Assembly (NCBI GenBank): GCA_018343915.1
Contig: JABRWF010000008.1
Span: forward strand, 1,736,001 to 1,800,000
Length of the DNA: 64,000 nucleotides
Origin: Agroathelia rolfsii
Taxonomy: Eukaryota > Basidiomycota > Agaricomycetes > Amylocorticiales > Amylocorticiaceae
Direction of reading: 5' to 3'
How positions within the stretch are numbered: the first letter of the stretch is position 1; every line of letters begins with the position of its first letter. Below the pieces are notes generated by a model that saw nothing but the letters and a program-made list of their open reading frames with translations, had not been told where the DNA came from and did no database searches. The translations under genes were made by a program, and so were the position numbers. Shown piece after piece: positions 1 to 9,092 of the stretch.

Positions 1-342
1 AGCTTTTACCCTAACTCCACTGGGCATCCGTATAGAGATCTGTTTCTGGACCAATACCAGTAATCATTAGGAATTGCTCAGGGAAGGAAGGCTGTGTTCC
101 TGGGCTGTGCATAATGATGAAATGGAAGTACGTGCAGCCCCAAGATTACTCCTGTGACGTGCGGCTTGGAACACGTGAGGGCCAATCACATGACCACTGC
201 ACTGCCCACAGTCCACGCCCTAAAGGGTAATTTTTATAAGAAAACAAAAGAAAAGAAAGAAAATGCGATAACTAATTGAGTACTAGTCCAAATAATACAA
301 GAAAATAACCGAAAAATCGGCAAAAATTCCCTTCTCATGACA
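1..342 (-). repeat. Family A LTR, truncated by the window edge
   Basis: This is the reverse complement of the first part (U3 side) of a family A LTR. It ends in the motif that reads TGTCATGAGAAGGG on the minus strand, which is the A LTR start. The remainder lies left of the window. The next five bases are TTGTA, so this LTR sits inside the F LTR that follows; the matching duplication cannot be seen. Confidence 0.85.
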
Positions 343-994
343 TTGTATTGAGGACTTATAAAGACTTATGCCCTCTGGTACTAGGGCACTTATAATCTAC
401 TTAGATGCCATTAAGGCCTTATACTAAATAGAGGGAGAGTGTGTGGGAATGGGCTAGGGCGAACAAGCCTGAAGGCAAGATTTATATATTAGTGGGTTTA
501 TGTAAAGGGTACAAGAGGGGGGGTGCCCTTACCTGAAGGCGAGAAGGTTGAAGCTAAGGTTCAGGTAAGGGCTACATGCTTGTATTTATACATAAACAGA
601 AGGGCCCATGTGCAGCCTTGATGGTCTATGCATAGCTGGGGCTCATAAGCAGGAACATGTAAAATGCAGGGGCAGTGCTTTGTACCTAAGTCCGATGAGC
701 AACCGATTGGAATGATGAGTCTAGTACTCCTTAGTAATCGCACAGTGATTGGAACATCCCTGGTTCCTAAGTCTAGACCTTTTGATGAAAAAGAATGGTC
801 TAGACTCCGCCTTCCTAATATACTCTTGTCACAAGCACTCCTGTCATGTGGGGCTAACACAGCCAGTCATATGCGCATCAAGATGTTGCCTGCAAGGTAT
901 TTTGTCCATAACTTAATGAATAAAAATCGTAAAAATACAATAAAAATATGTACATGTTTGTAAGAAAAAGGCGAAAAATGTCTAACTCATAACA
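343..994 (-). repeat. Family F LTR fragment
   Basis: Reverse complement of roughly the first 650 bp of an F LTR, ending in the complement of the F start (TGTTATGAGTT). The other end is cut by the A LTR at 1-342. The LTR terminus abuts gag sequence of another F element at 995, so it looks like a precise insertion into that gag and not a deletion joint. Confidence 0.85.
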
Positions 995-2226
995 TCTTCC
1001 TCCGATAAATCCGTTTGCTGCGCAGTTGACCAAAAGTCCATAATATAGTCCTGTGTACTTCTTGACCCCTGTTTCATGCTCTTTAGCTTGTCTAGGGCGG
1101 ATCTCTTATAGTCCCAGGAACCATAAAGACCTCGGAAGGCTTTGTAAAAGTCATTGAAGACAAAGGGAGGTGCTCCCTTGACTTCTTCTTCCTATTGGAT
1201 CTTGTTGGACCACTTCTCCGACCATCTTCTTGGTCCTCCCTCTAGCAAAGAGATCAGTAATCTGCCTTTGTCACAGTCTGAACTATACAGTAATGGGATG
1301 ATGAACTGGTAAGGGAAGAATCACACAATGTGGGCTCTGCAGTCCAACAAGTAAGAAGTGTGATTAACTATATAGAGTACATGATCAACATCACCTGCAG
1401 TCCAACAAGTAAGAAGTAAAGATGTAAAATAGACTACAGGAAGTATATAAAGATAACTGTGGCGTATTTGTATATGTTTGTATGTGGCTGAAACTCTGAC
1501 ATCGGAAGCAAATCAATCATTATGAAACAAAGAGAAATAGAAACAACCAATAGATGTGTGTAAATCCACAACATACAGGGCAGGATTCAAACCCAGGTAG
1601 TTCTTGAACCCTGGGATAAAATCCTTGTACTTTTCACGGTCACCCGTGAACTTTGAGGGTTCTTTACCCCTTTCCTTTGTTGAGGCCACTGTAACAACCT
1701 GGGGTGCAGGTGCTGGAGCAGGAGCGGGGGCAGGTGCTGGGCGATCAGCAATTTCTACTAGTTTTTGTTGCGTCTCGGTTATATGACGCATCATTTCCGT
1801 TGTCTGATGCTGCATCTCCAGCATCTGGCCCATAAACTGTTCAAAGCCTGACATGGCAGGTGACGTAGGATGGGTAGTAGCGGGAGTACGGGTGCGGGGA
1901 GTTGGGATGGGGGTACGAACTTTAGGGGTTACTACAGGGGTGGGAACATGTGAACGAGTGTGGGAGGCAATGGGTTCCGGTACAGGTTCTGGTTCACGGA
2001 AATCAGATGGGGAGGGGTACTCTTCCTCAGGTTCTTCTTTGTTGTCTTCTTCCTCCTCGGATTCTTCAGGTGTTGCTGGTTTAGGAGGGGAAGGGAGCTT
2101 GGGCAGGGTAGGAACCTTGGGAGGCTGTGAGAATGTGGGTTGAGGAGCAGGTGCAGATATGGAGTGGTGGGCAGAGGTTTTGGCAATGGGTTGTGTGGGT
2201 GCCTTTCCTTTTCTGGATTGGCTCAT
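995..2226 (-). pseudogene. gag remnant of element F1 (5' half)
   Basis: Read on the minus strand from the ATG at 2226, this is the N-terminal half of an F-family Gag: a proline- and glutamate-rich leader region, a Q/E-rich segment with FEQFMGQMLEMQ, then the start of the capsid-like region (EPSKFTGDREKYKDF). It is close to the intact gag at 56050-57567. The frame is broken by a 283-bp insert (1290-1572), after which gag homology resumes and runs to 995, where an F LTR has landed. The C-terminal half, including the CCHC knuckle, is missing. It is a dead copy; its orientation agrees with the PBS and LTR just to the right. Confidence 0.85.
1290..1572. other. Unclassified 283-bp insertion in F1 gag
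   Basis: Gag homology is interrupted exactly here, and ATACAG occurs on both sides (1284-1289 and 1573-1578), which looks like a 6-bp or 5-bp target duplication. The insert is A/T-rich, has no ORF and no TG...CA ends, and contains a 23-bp direct repeat beginning CTGCAGTCCAACAAG at 1337 and again at 1395, 58 bp apart. I do not recognise it. A small non-autonomous element (SINE, MITE or a short LTR relic) is possible. Confidence 0.5.
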
Positions 2227-2649
2227 ATACAGTGGAGCAAAGGCTCAACACATAGATTTTTCTTCTTCAAAACTTAAGGCGGTAAGCCAACCACCTTCTG
2301 GTAATTGTAGTAAAAACGTATAGTAAAATGCGTACGAAAAGTTGAGCAGTTTTGCACCTTGGGTAAGGTGTCCCTAGAAGCAGTGGACTAACTCCACACT
2401 AGCGCCTTTGGGTAACAACACAAGTTTTCCCTGGAAGTACAGGTACTAACAAGCCTAAATTGAAATAGGTTGAATAGAGGGTTTTAATCTCTACCAATTG
2501 CTTCCACAAACAGTTCAGGACTTTTTGTATACTTATAAATGAGAAGAATAAAAGAATGGTTTCTTGGCTTATGCTATTTTGCAGATATCTGGAACTGCAC
2601 ACCTGGAGCTAAGGCTTGATGGGTGGTTTTAGGTATAGCTTCGACCTAA
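2227..2649 (-). other. F1 untranslated leader and PBS
   Basis: Leader between the LTR and gag on the minus strand. The 11-nt PBS reads AGGTCGAAGCT on the minus strand (2637-2647) and is separated from the LTR end by two bases (TT on that strand). The corresponding LTR segment of F1 pairs with it at 10 of 11 positions. No coding signal is seen in the leader. Confidence 0.75.
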
Positions 2650-3657
2650 TATCAAGGCTTGCGCGCTTGACTTTATCTGACAAACATAACCCCCTGTAAG
2701 GTACGAGGGCAGGCAGTAAGGCCGGGTTTTATGTGTGTTACTAGGTCAGATATTTATCAGGGACCCATGTACTCCCGTTGCTGCTCTTCATAATAGGATA
2801 CCCTATTTACTACTTTGCTAAGCTTGTGATTGGTACTCTAGACTTGTCATCTTCCCATGTACTCGCTTTGCGTCAAATAGTATATATGGTATTTCTTACT
2901 AGAGACAGGTGGCTTAGCCCACCATGGTCTGCATAATCCCTGCAAGGACTTGTTACTGCCTTGACCAGAATGAACTGGGTTTCTTATCACACTCAATGCC
3001 TCTTTATGTATTAAGGACTTATAACAGGCTTATGCCCTCTGGTACTAGGGCAGACATATTCTACTTAGATGCCCTTGAGGCCTTACACTAAATAGAGGTA
3101 GAGGGTAGAGAGGGGTAGGCTAGGACAAAGTAAGCCTGAAGGCGAAATATATTAGTTACTACATAAGAAAATACAAGAGGGGGGGGGTGCCCTTACCTGA
3201 AGGCAAGAAGATCGAAGCTAAGGCTCAGGTAAGGGCTACAAGCTTGTATTTATACATAAAACAAAGGGCCCGTGCGCAGCCTTAATGGTCTGTGTGCAGC
3301 GGGGTTTGTAAGCGGAAATAACAGTAATGCAGGGGCAGTGCTTTATGCCTAAGTCCAATAAGCATCCGATCAGAATAATGAGTCTAGTACTCCTTAGTAA
3401 TCGCACAGTGATTGGAACGACCCTGGTTCCTGAGTCTAGACCTTTTGATGAAAAGGAATGATCTAGACTCCGCCTTCCTAATATACTCTTGTCACGAGCA
3501 CTCCTGTCACGTGGGGCTAACACAGCCAGTTACACGCGCGTCAAGATGTTGCCTGTAAGGTATTTCATCCATATCTCAGTTAATAAAAATTGTAAAAATA
3601 CAATAAAAATATGTACAAGTTTGTAAAGAAAATGCAAAAAATGTCCAACTCATAACA
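2650..3657 (-). repeat. F1 5' LTR (minus strand)
   Basis: Complete 1008-bp F LTR. Its terminus beside the PBS is TATCAAGG where TGTCAAGG is expected, a G-to-A change; the other end is the usual TGTTATGAG. It is followed by GAAAA and then more F LTR, so F1 itself inserted into an older F LTR in the same orientation. Confidence 0.88.
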
Positions 3658-4111
3658 GAAAAGGTCAAAGCTAAGGTTTAGGTAAGGGTTACATGCTTGT
3701 ATTTATATGTAAATGAAAGGGCCCGTGCGCAGCCTTGATGGTCTGTATGCAGCCGAGGTTCGTAAGCAGGAACATGTCAAATGCAGGGGCAGTGCTTTAT
3801 ACCTAAGTCCAATGAGCATCCAATTGGAATGATGAGTCTAGTACTCCTTAGTAATTGCATAGTGATTGGAACGACCCTGGTTCCTGAGTCTAGACCTTTT
3901 GATGAAAAAGAATGATCTAGACTCCGCCTTCCTAATATACTCTTGTCACGAGCACTCCTGTCACATGGGGCTAATACAGCCAGTCACATGCACGTCAAGA
4001 TGTTGCCTACAAGGTATTTTGTGTATTTCTCTATGGATAAAAATCGTAAAAATATAATAAAAATATGTACAGGTACGTAAAGAAAATGCGAAAAATGTCC
4101 AACTCATAACA
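3658..4111 (-). repeat. Older F LTR fragment hosting F1
   Basis: F LTR sequence from near the primer segment to the LTR start, minus strand. Its other part would lie to the left of F1, beyond the window edge. It ends in the complement of TGTTATGAG, next to an E LTR fragment. Confidence 0.8.
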
Positions 4112-4248
4112 CTAGACTATGACACTACTTTGGACTCATAATAGCACAATATCATGCCATACTTAGAATTACAATGCATAGACCATATAGTGTGCACAGA
4201 CCAGGTAGAATTAGTATATAACCCTATAGTGCCTCTACCTGAAGACCC
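4112..4248 (+). repeat. Family E LTR fragment
   Basis: Matches the E LTR from the CTAGA region through the TATA box (TAGTATATAACCC) to GAAGACC, just upstream of the primer segment. It is cut on the left by an F LTR and on the right by the C LTR. The downstream part of this E LTR is not found after the C LTR, so the right flank has been lost or exchanged. Confidence 0.75.
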
Positions 4249-4453
4249 TGTCACAACCCGCCAATGCACCCGGCTGCCGAACGTCCCAATCGCGCACATC
4301 GACATTTGTGAACACTTACGACGGAGTCACCGGCAACATCCTCCCTTCTGAGTCACCGCATACCCCGTGCATTGGAAGCATTTCCGATGTGTCCGCCGAC
4401 GTTTCCCCGGAGCCATGTGCACAGCGCCTTCCCGCGCTTCCTTCCATCATCGA
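4249..4453 (+). repeat. C1 LTR, segment 1 of 4
   Basis: Start of a family C LTR (TGTCACAACCCGCC), collinear with the intact solo C LTR at 45742-46617. It is interrupted by a D LTR with target duplication ATCGA. The four C1 segments sum to about 873 bp without duplications, against 876 bp for the intact copy. Confidence 0.9.
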
Positions 4454-5307
4454 TGTCATGAGTTGATCTTATGGCTTATCTTGTTCTCCTAATTTTTCTA
4501 TATTTTCTACTATTTTTCTTGAATTTTTATCTTTTTATTTGAGTGCATAGGATTTATTTCTTTATTTTTGGTTTATTGCTGCTTTGTTCATATGGTACTG
4601 TACTTCATTTGGGTTTGCTTCCTGATCTTCTGATGTACATCATTGATTTGCTTCTCCCATCTTTGATGCTTCTTTCATCTTTGATCTTTCCCATACTGTA
4701 CTTCTGTTCTAACTCCCTTGATCCTTTCTCTTTCCTTTCTTCTATTTCCCTTGATATGGAGTTAAGGACTATTCTTAGAGTACTTGTAAACAGTATATAG
4801 AGGCCTGCCCTTGGGGCCTTTGCAATCCAGCTTGACCACCTTTTGCCCTCTGAGTCATTCTCACTCACACCTGAAAGTTCTCATCTCCCACTCTCTCTCT
4901 TGTGTGTTTTACCCCCCCCCCATCATCATTTTGACTTGTTATACCTGGACCCCAAGGTTAAGGGGATATGCTGTGACTCCATGCTCTAAGGGAGTATAAT
5001 ACTGAGTGAAAGCATGTGTCACCATGATGTGTGAACATGGACTCCTAGGATCAGGGAGTATAAAGAATTGTGTCTAGTCCAAGACAGCATGTCCCATCTG
5101 GCAAAGGGACTTTAAAGAATACCAGTGATTATATGTTACATGGAAGCCTTCATGAAACAGTGGGAGACCTTGCCTCTAGGTCTTTAAACATGAGTTGCAC
5201 CTCCCTACTGGGGGAGATTAAAGATATCAGTAGTACCCCCCTCCCTTTGCCTAGCCTTCCCAGGCTAGATGTGTTTGGTTGGTTTGAGTCATGAGTGACC
5301 CATGACA
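4454..5307 (+). repeat. Solo LTR of family D
   Basis: An 854-bp unit with TGTCA...TGACA ends and an ATCGA duplication on both sides (4449-4453, 5308-5312). It is the only D sequence in the window. A TATA box (TATATA, 4794-4799) lies 35 nt above AGCTTGACCAC (4829-4839), the place where families A, E and F carry their PBS-complementary segment. The 3' end has the terminal inverted repeat GTCATG/CATGAC. No internal region remains. Confidence 0.88.
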
Positions 5308-5443
5308 ATCGATATGCTTCTGTCCATCAGAGCGTTCCACATGCCGACTGGACTTCTCGATGTCAATCCCCGAGTCGCCATGTGCCCGCACCAGCGGATC
5401 CTTCCTATCTAGGAAGATTGCGCTTGGTTCTCTCCATGATCGC
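5308..5443 (+). repeat. C1 LTR, segment 2 of 4
   Basis: Continues the C LTR after the D insertion and stops at ATCGC, the left target duplication of element A1. Confidence 0.88.
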
Positions 5444-6292
5444 TGTCATGAGAAGGGAATTTTTGCCAATTTTTCGGTTATTTTCTTGTATTATTTGGAC
5501 AAATATTTAATTAGTTATCATGTTTTCTTTCCATTTTATTATTTTTCTTATAAAAATTACCCCTTTAGGGTGTGGACTGTGGGCAGTGCAGCGGTCATGT
5601 GATTGGCCCTCACGTGTTTCCAAGCCGCACGTCACAGGAGTAATCTCGGGGCTACGCGTACTTCTATTTTCACCATCACGCACAGCCTAGGAACACAGCC
5701 TTCCTTCCCTGAACAATTCCTAACAGTTACCGGTACTGGTCCGGAAACGGATCTCCACACGGATGCCCGGTGGAGTTAGGTTAAACGTTCTTCCCCTGCA
5801 TTGCCACTTGCATACTTCTATTTTCCTCTGCGCACAGACCATCCATGCTGCGTACGGACCTTTAGATATTAGTATATATAGTGCATGTAACTTGTCCTGA
5901 AGAGCTCAGCTTTGACCTCTTTGCCTTCAGGCAAGTAAACCCCAGGTTGTATCTCACTTATAGATTACTAATGAAAAGCTTTGCCTTCAGGGTATTTCCT
6001 TTTGGCCTAGGCCCTTTGTCCTAGCCCCCCCCCCTCTCTCTCTCTCTCTCTACCTCTACTTATGGGTGGTGTGAATCCCCCAAACGTGTGTGCGTGAATA
6101 AGAGCAAACGATTACGTAAGAGATAAGAAAGTACCCGGCGCACCCTCAATAGATAAAGGGACTGCATACCTGTGGGAACACTCTTACGTAGGTACTTCAG
6201 TATTTTAGTGTTAGGGTGTGTATTGTTTGATTATACGCACAAGTAGGCTCTCCACGCCCAACGTCGCATAGTCAAGGAGTATACCCTTGACA
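5444..6292 (+). repeat. A1 5' LTR
   Basis: Starts TGTCATGAG and ends CCCTTGACA. It contains a TATA box, the primer segment, an intron-like segment, a C-run followed by a CT microsatellite near 6027-6050, and a 3'-terminal inverted repeat GTCAAGG/CCTTGAC (6271-6291). It matches the 3' LTR closely; the differences I noticed are transitions. Confidence 0.95.
5873..5990 (+). promoter_or_regulatory. A1 LTR core promoter, self-primer segment and intron-like leader
   Basis: TATATATA starts at 5873. Thirty-five nt downstream is AGCTTTGACCT (5908-5918; AGCTTCGACCT in the 3' LTR), complementary to the PBS at 6295-6305. Directly after CTTTGCCTTCAG comes a 60-bp segment (5931-5990) with a GCAAGT donor, a TACTAAT branch-like motif (CTAAT at 5968-5972) and a TTCAG acceptor. 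Transcription start and splicing are inferred, not seen. Confidence 0.65.
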
Positions 6293-6294
6293 TT

Positions 6295-6305
6295 AGGTCG
6301 AAGCT
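6295..6305 (+). other. A1 primer-binding site (self-priming type)
   Basis: AGGTCGAAGCT, two bases (TT) after the LTR end. It does not begin with TGG, as a PBS for the 3' CCA end of a tRNA would. It is the perfect complement of AGCTTCGACCT in the A1 3' LTR and allows a G-U pair with the 5' LTR copy. Confidence 0.75.
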
Positions 6306-6762
6306 ACCAAGTTCCCTCGGACTCCCGCGGTCTGAGAAGAAGCGATTAGCGATTGCTTACGAAGAGCAATTTCTTTTATTTTTACTACATACATTTTCTG
6401 AATATGTAAGGAGTAAACTACTTCAGGAAGCCATTGCGTAGCGCCCTCCAAAGCCTACTTGCAACCCTGTTAAGACAGAGATAGCGTGTACGTTCCACAT
6501 GATTCCCTGGCTGTATCTGAAGCACTCAACAGGCCTAACAAGCTTGGTGTTCTAGGAGCCCTCATTGGGGGTCAAAGTTTATTACTCCTAAGCGTAAGTG
6601 GCACTTTTACCACCCCCCCCCTGCCATTAAATTCTTGAGTGACCTTGTGTGAATACTGTACAGGCAAGCTCTAGCCCCGGCCGAAGAAGAAAATCCCGCT
6701 AAACATATGGAAACTGGTACGACCACCGGTGACGAAGAAGACCTCCTCATTTCGCTCTGTGA
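6306..6762 (+). other. A1 untranslated leader
   Basis: Leader of about 460 bp between PBS and gag ATG, with a poly-C run near 6613. No ORF is conserved with the leaders of A2 or A3 other than the approach to the gag start, so nothing coding is called. Confidence 0.7.
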
Positions 6763-6941
6763 ATGAGCACACGTAGGGGAACAGCTTACAAGCTAAAAGA
6801 AGTCCCTGTCCCGTGGGCAACCAAGTCCACCGCATCCCCACCCGAAGTAACACGAGAAGTTGCGTCGAGCTCTGCTCTGCACGAATCAGAAGAAGAGGAA
6901 GAAGAATCCGGCAAAGAAGCCATTTCCACGCAAGCCTCACC
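6763..6941 (+). pseudogene. A1 gag, 5' segment
   Basis: Starts at ATG 6763 (MSTRRGTAYKLKEVPVPW), followed by a serine/glutamate-rich acidic stretch. The same N-terminus occurs in A2 (ATG at 20901) and A3 (ATG at 53569). After about 59 codons it is interrupted by A2 at target TCACC; the frame resumes in phase at 22237. Confidence 0.92.
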
Positions 6942-7703
6942 TGTCAAGGGTACACTCCTTGACTTGATGAAATCGCAGGTCAACACCCACAAATATCTTC
7001 AAATGCAACGAATGCCCTCCTTAACAATTTAAGTCTTACGAAGTACCTAAGAATAACAAGTTTTCCCACAGTTACGCAAAACCCTTATCTATTGGGGTGC
7101 ACCGGGTACTCTGCTTCTTATCTTACAATGCTCTTACGATGTTTCACACACGCACGTTGAGGGGATTCGCACCACCTCCAAGTAGTAGTAAAGGGAGAGG
7201 GAAGAGAAGGGAAGGGGCTAGGACAAAAGGCCTAGGCCTGAGAGATATACCCTGAAGGCGAAGATGTTATTAGTAATCAAACTATGGAATACAAATCCTT
7301 TTACTTGCCTGAAGGCGAAGAGGTCGAAGCTGGGCTCTTCAGGACAAGTTACATGCTCTATTTATACTACTATTGAAGGGTCCGTGCGCAGCCTGGATGG
7401 TCTGTGCGCAGAGGGAGATAGAAGTGTAAAGGTGGCAATGCAGGGGAAGAACTTTTAACCTAACTCCACCGGGCATCCGTGTGGAGATCCGTTTCCGGAT
7501 CAGTACCGGTAACTGTTAGGAATTGTTCAGGGGAGGAAGGCTGTGTTCCTAAGCTGTGCGCGATGGTGAAAATAAAGTTCGCACAGCTCCGAGATTACTC
7601 CTGTGATGTGCGGCTTGGAACACGTGAGGGCCAATCACATGACCACTGCACTGCCCACAGTCCACGCCCTAAAGGGTGATTTTATAAGGAAAAATAAGAA
7701 AAG
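6942..7703 (-). repeat. A2 3' LTR, first part
   Basis: Begins TGTCAAGGG (complement of the LTR 3' end) and is interrupted at AAAAG by E1. The continuation is at 14952-15041. It carries the complement of the primer segment (AGGTCGAAGCT on the plus strand near 7320). Confidence 0.93.
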
Positions 7704-8690
7704 TGTTACGAGTCGCTCGTTGTATTATAATTTTATTTCGAATTTCTCACTATTTTTCTGAATTTTTCCTAATTTTTCTCTATTTTCTGATGTATATATT
7801 GTATATTACGTAAGCACACACTCTGATGACTAAGCAGTCATGTGACCAGTTGACCATGTGACTGGCCATCATGTGACCACTAGTCATGTGACATATCATG
7901 TAAGCAGAGTCTAGAACATGGGTCCGGATCATGACACCACTTCAGACTCATTATAATAAATAATGGCGCAATATCACGCCATACTTAGCATTACTGTGCA
8001 CAGACCATGTAACTGCGCATAGACCAGGTAGAATTAGTATATAACCCTGTAGTGCCTCTACCTGAAGACCTCAGATTTGTTCTCTTCGTCTTCAGGTAAG
8101 CACAGTAGTGCTTTGTATTAAGTAAATGCTGACATAATAAAAATCTTCGTCTTCAGAGCCATCATCTCTTAAGGCGTGACTGCCTGTCTCCCCCCCTTTC
8201 TTCTCTCTCTCCATCCCTTCCCAAATCCCTTAAGGCTTTGTGCCAGAGGGTTACTGTGAGCTCTGTGCTACAGTAGTTAAAGAGGTCGCTTAGTGCCCCT
8301 CTTTTGTTAGCGTGCATAAGATAGGTCCGGGCCTTTGGCTGACCACTTGCATCGCTGTATACACAACATAGTGCTTAGTGCACTCAAGCAAACAAAGGCG
8401 TTGCCCTGCGTTTGTTGTGGTTAAGATACATCGCACCCATATCCGCATACACAAGATATTTCTTGTCTTGACAATAGACCTCATGTGAAAGCTTAGTAAG
8501 CTTGGAGTAACACCTGGTGATTGAAGAGCTAGAAGTTGCGTGACAGCAGAGACCGGGCAAGGAAGTGTACATCTGCGTATCCTAGGTCTTAGGAGTTGTA
8601 AAATAGCCTTACTAGCTACCCCGCACCTTACAGGGGTTGACGTAGACACTAGTTGAGTTTTGGTGACAAGAGGCAGGTGTGCTCTTGACA
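7704..8690 (+). repeat. E1 5' LTR
   Basis: TGTTACGAG...CTCTTGACA. It contains a run of short TCATGTGAC-like repeats near 7845-7900 (alternating CATGTGAC and GGTCA-like words), which may be upstream promoter elements. The long minus-strand ORF across it (8290-8949) is not considered a gene, because it also recurs in the 3' LTR and has no match to element proteins. Confidence 0.95.
8038..8156 (+). promoter_or_regulatory. E1 LTR core promoter, self-primer segment and intron-like leader
   Basis: TATATA at 8038-8043; 35 nt later is AGATTTGTTCT (8073-8083), complementary to the E1 PBS with one G-U pair. A 10-bp perfect inverted repeat, TACCTGAAGA (8059-8068) and TCTTCAGGTA (8089-8098), brackets it. 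A 61-bp segment 8096-8156 has donor GTAAGC, branch motif CTGAC (8129-8133) and acceptor TTCAG, a good fit to a small basidiomycete intron. Confidence 0.7.
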
Positions 8691-8692
8691 TT

Positions 8693-8703
8693 AGAACGAA
8701 TCT
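8693..8703 (+). other. E1 primer-binding site (self-priming type)
   Basis: AGAACGAATCT two bases after the LTR end. The sequence is unrelated to the A/B/F PBS, yet it still matches the complement of its own LTR segment AGATTTGTTCT at 10 of 11 bases, the eleventh being a C-to-T change at a CpG. Confidence 0.75.
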
Positions 8704-9092
8704 CCCCTCCCCTTTCTGAGCTAGCTGCTCCGTGCAACTAGAGGTGGTGTCATGAGCCACATTATTTTGAGCAAAAAAACAATTACCATAGAAAATTTCG
8801 TAAACTACCACGGTTAAATACGATACTAAGTAGTAGTTTTCACATTCGCACATCTCTTGTTTTGGGAGTATTCTTGGCCAGCTTGCAAGTGGTATTAGTA
8901 TCCACGGTTGCATTGGTTTTTTTGAGCTATTAAAGGGAACATCACCCAAGTGGATAGACGAAAAAGACTCCGGTCGCTACAAGTAGCCCAAAACAAGTAG
9001 CATACATTCAGTAGAATTAGGCCTAGCTCAAAGGGCAAAACAAAAACTTTTTATCTTGTATAAATCACTTTGGGAGTCTCCAGTCTTTACTG
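8704..9092 (+). other. E1 untranslated leader
   Basis: About 390 bp between PBS and gag with no recognisable ORF. The stretch just before gag stays open in the gag frame but has no ATG, so the true gag start is uncertain. Confidence 0.6.

Noticed and set aside
1338..1417. CRISPR-like repeat pair
   Set aside because: Only two copies of a 23-bp repeat inside a transposon insert of a eukaryotic sequence; no array.
4605..4868. 87-codon minus-strand ORF with a charged composition
   Set aside because: It lies inside the D solo LTR, is low-complexity (K/E/R-rich complement of pyrimidine tracts), and has no relatives here.
6027..6050. CT microsatellite as an independent repeat locus
   Set aside because: It is part of every A LTR at the same position, so it moved with the LTR and is not a separate feature.
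6293..6310. tRNA-type primer-binding site
   Set aside because: The sequence after the LTR does not start with TGG and does not resemble the complement of a tRNA 3' end. The match to the element's own LTR is better supported.
8290..8949. 219-codon minus-strand ORF, with a 133-codon relative at 14546-14947
   Set aside because: Both lie in the two LTRs of E1 and exist because the LTRs are duplicates. There is no element-protein similarity and the strand is opposite to gag-pol.
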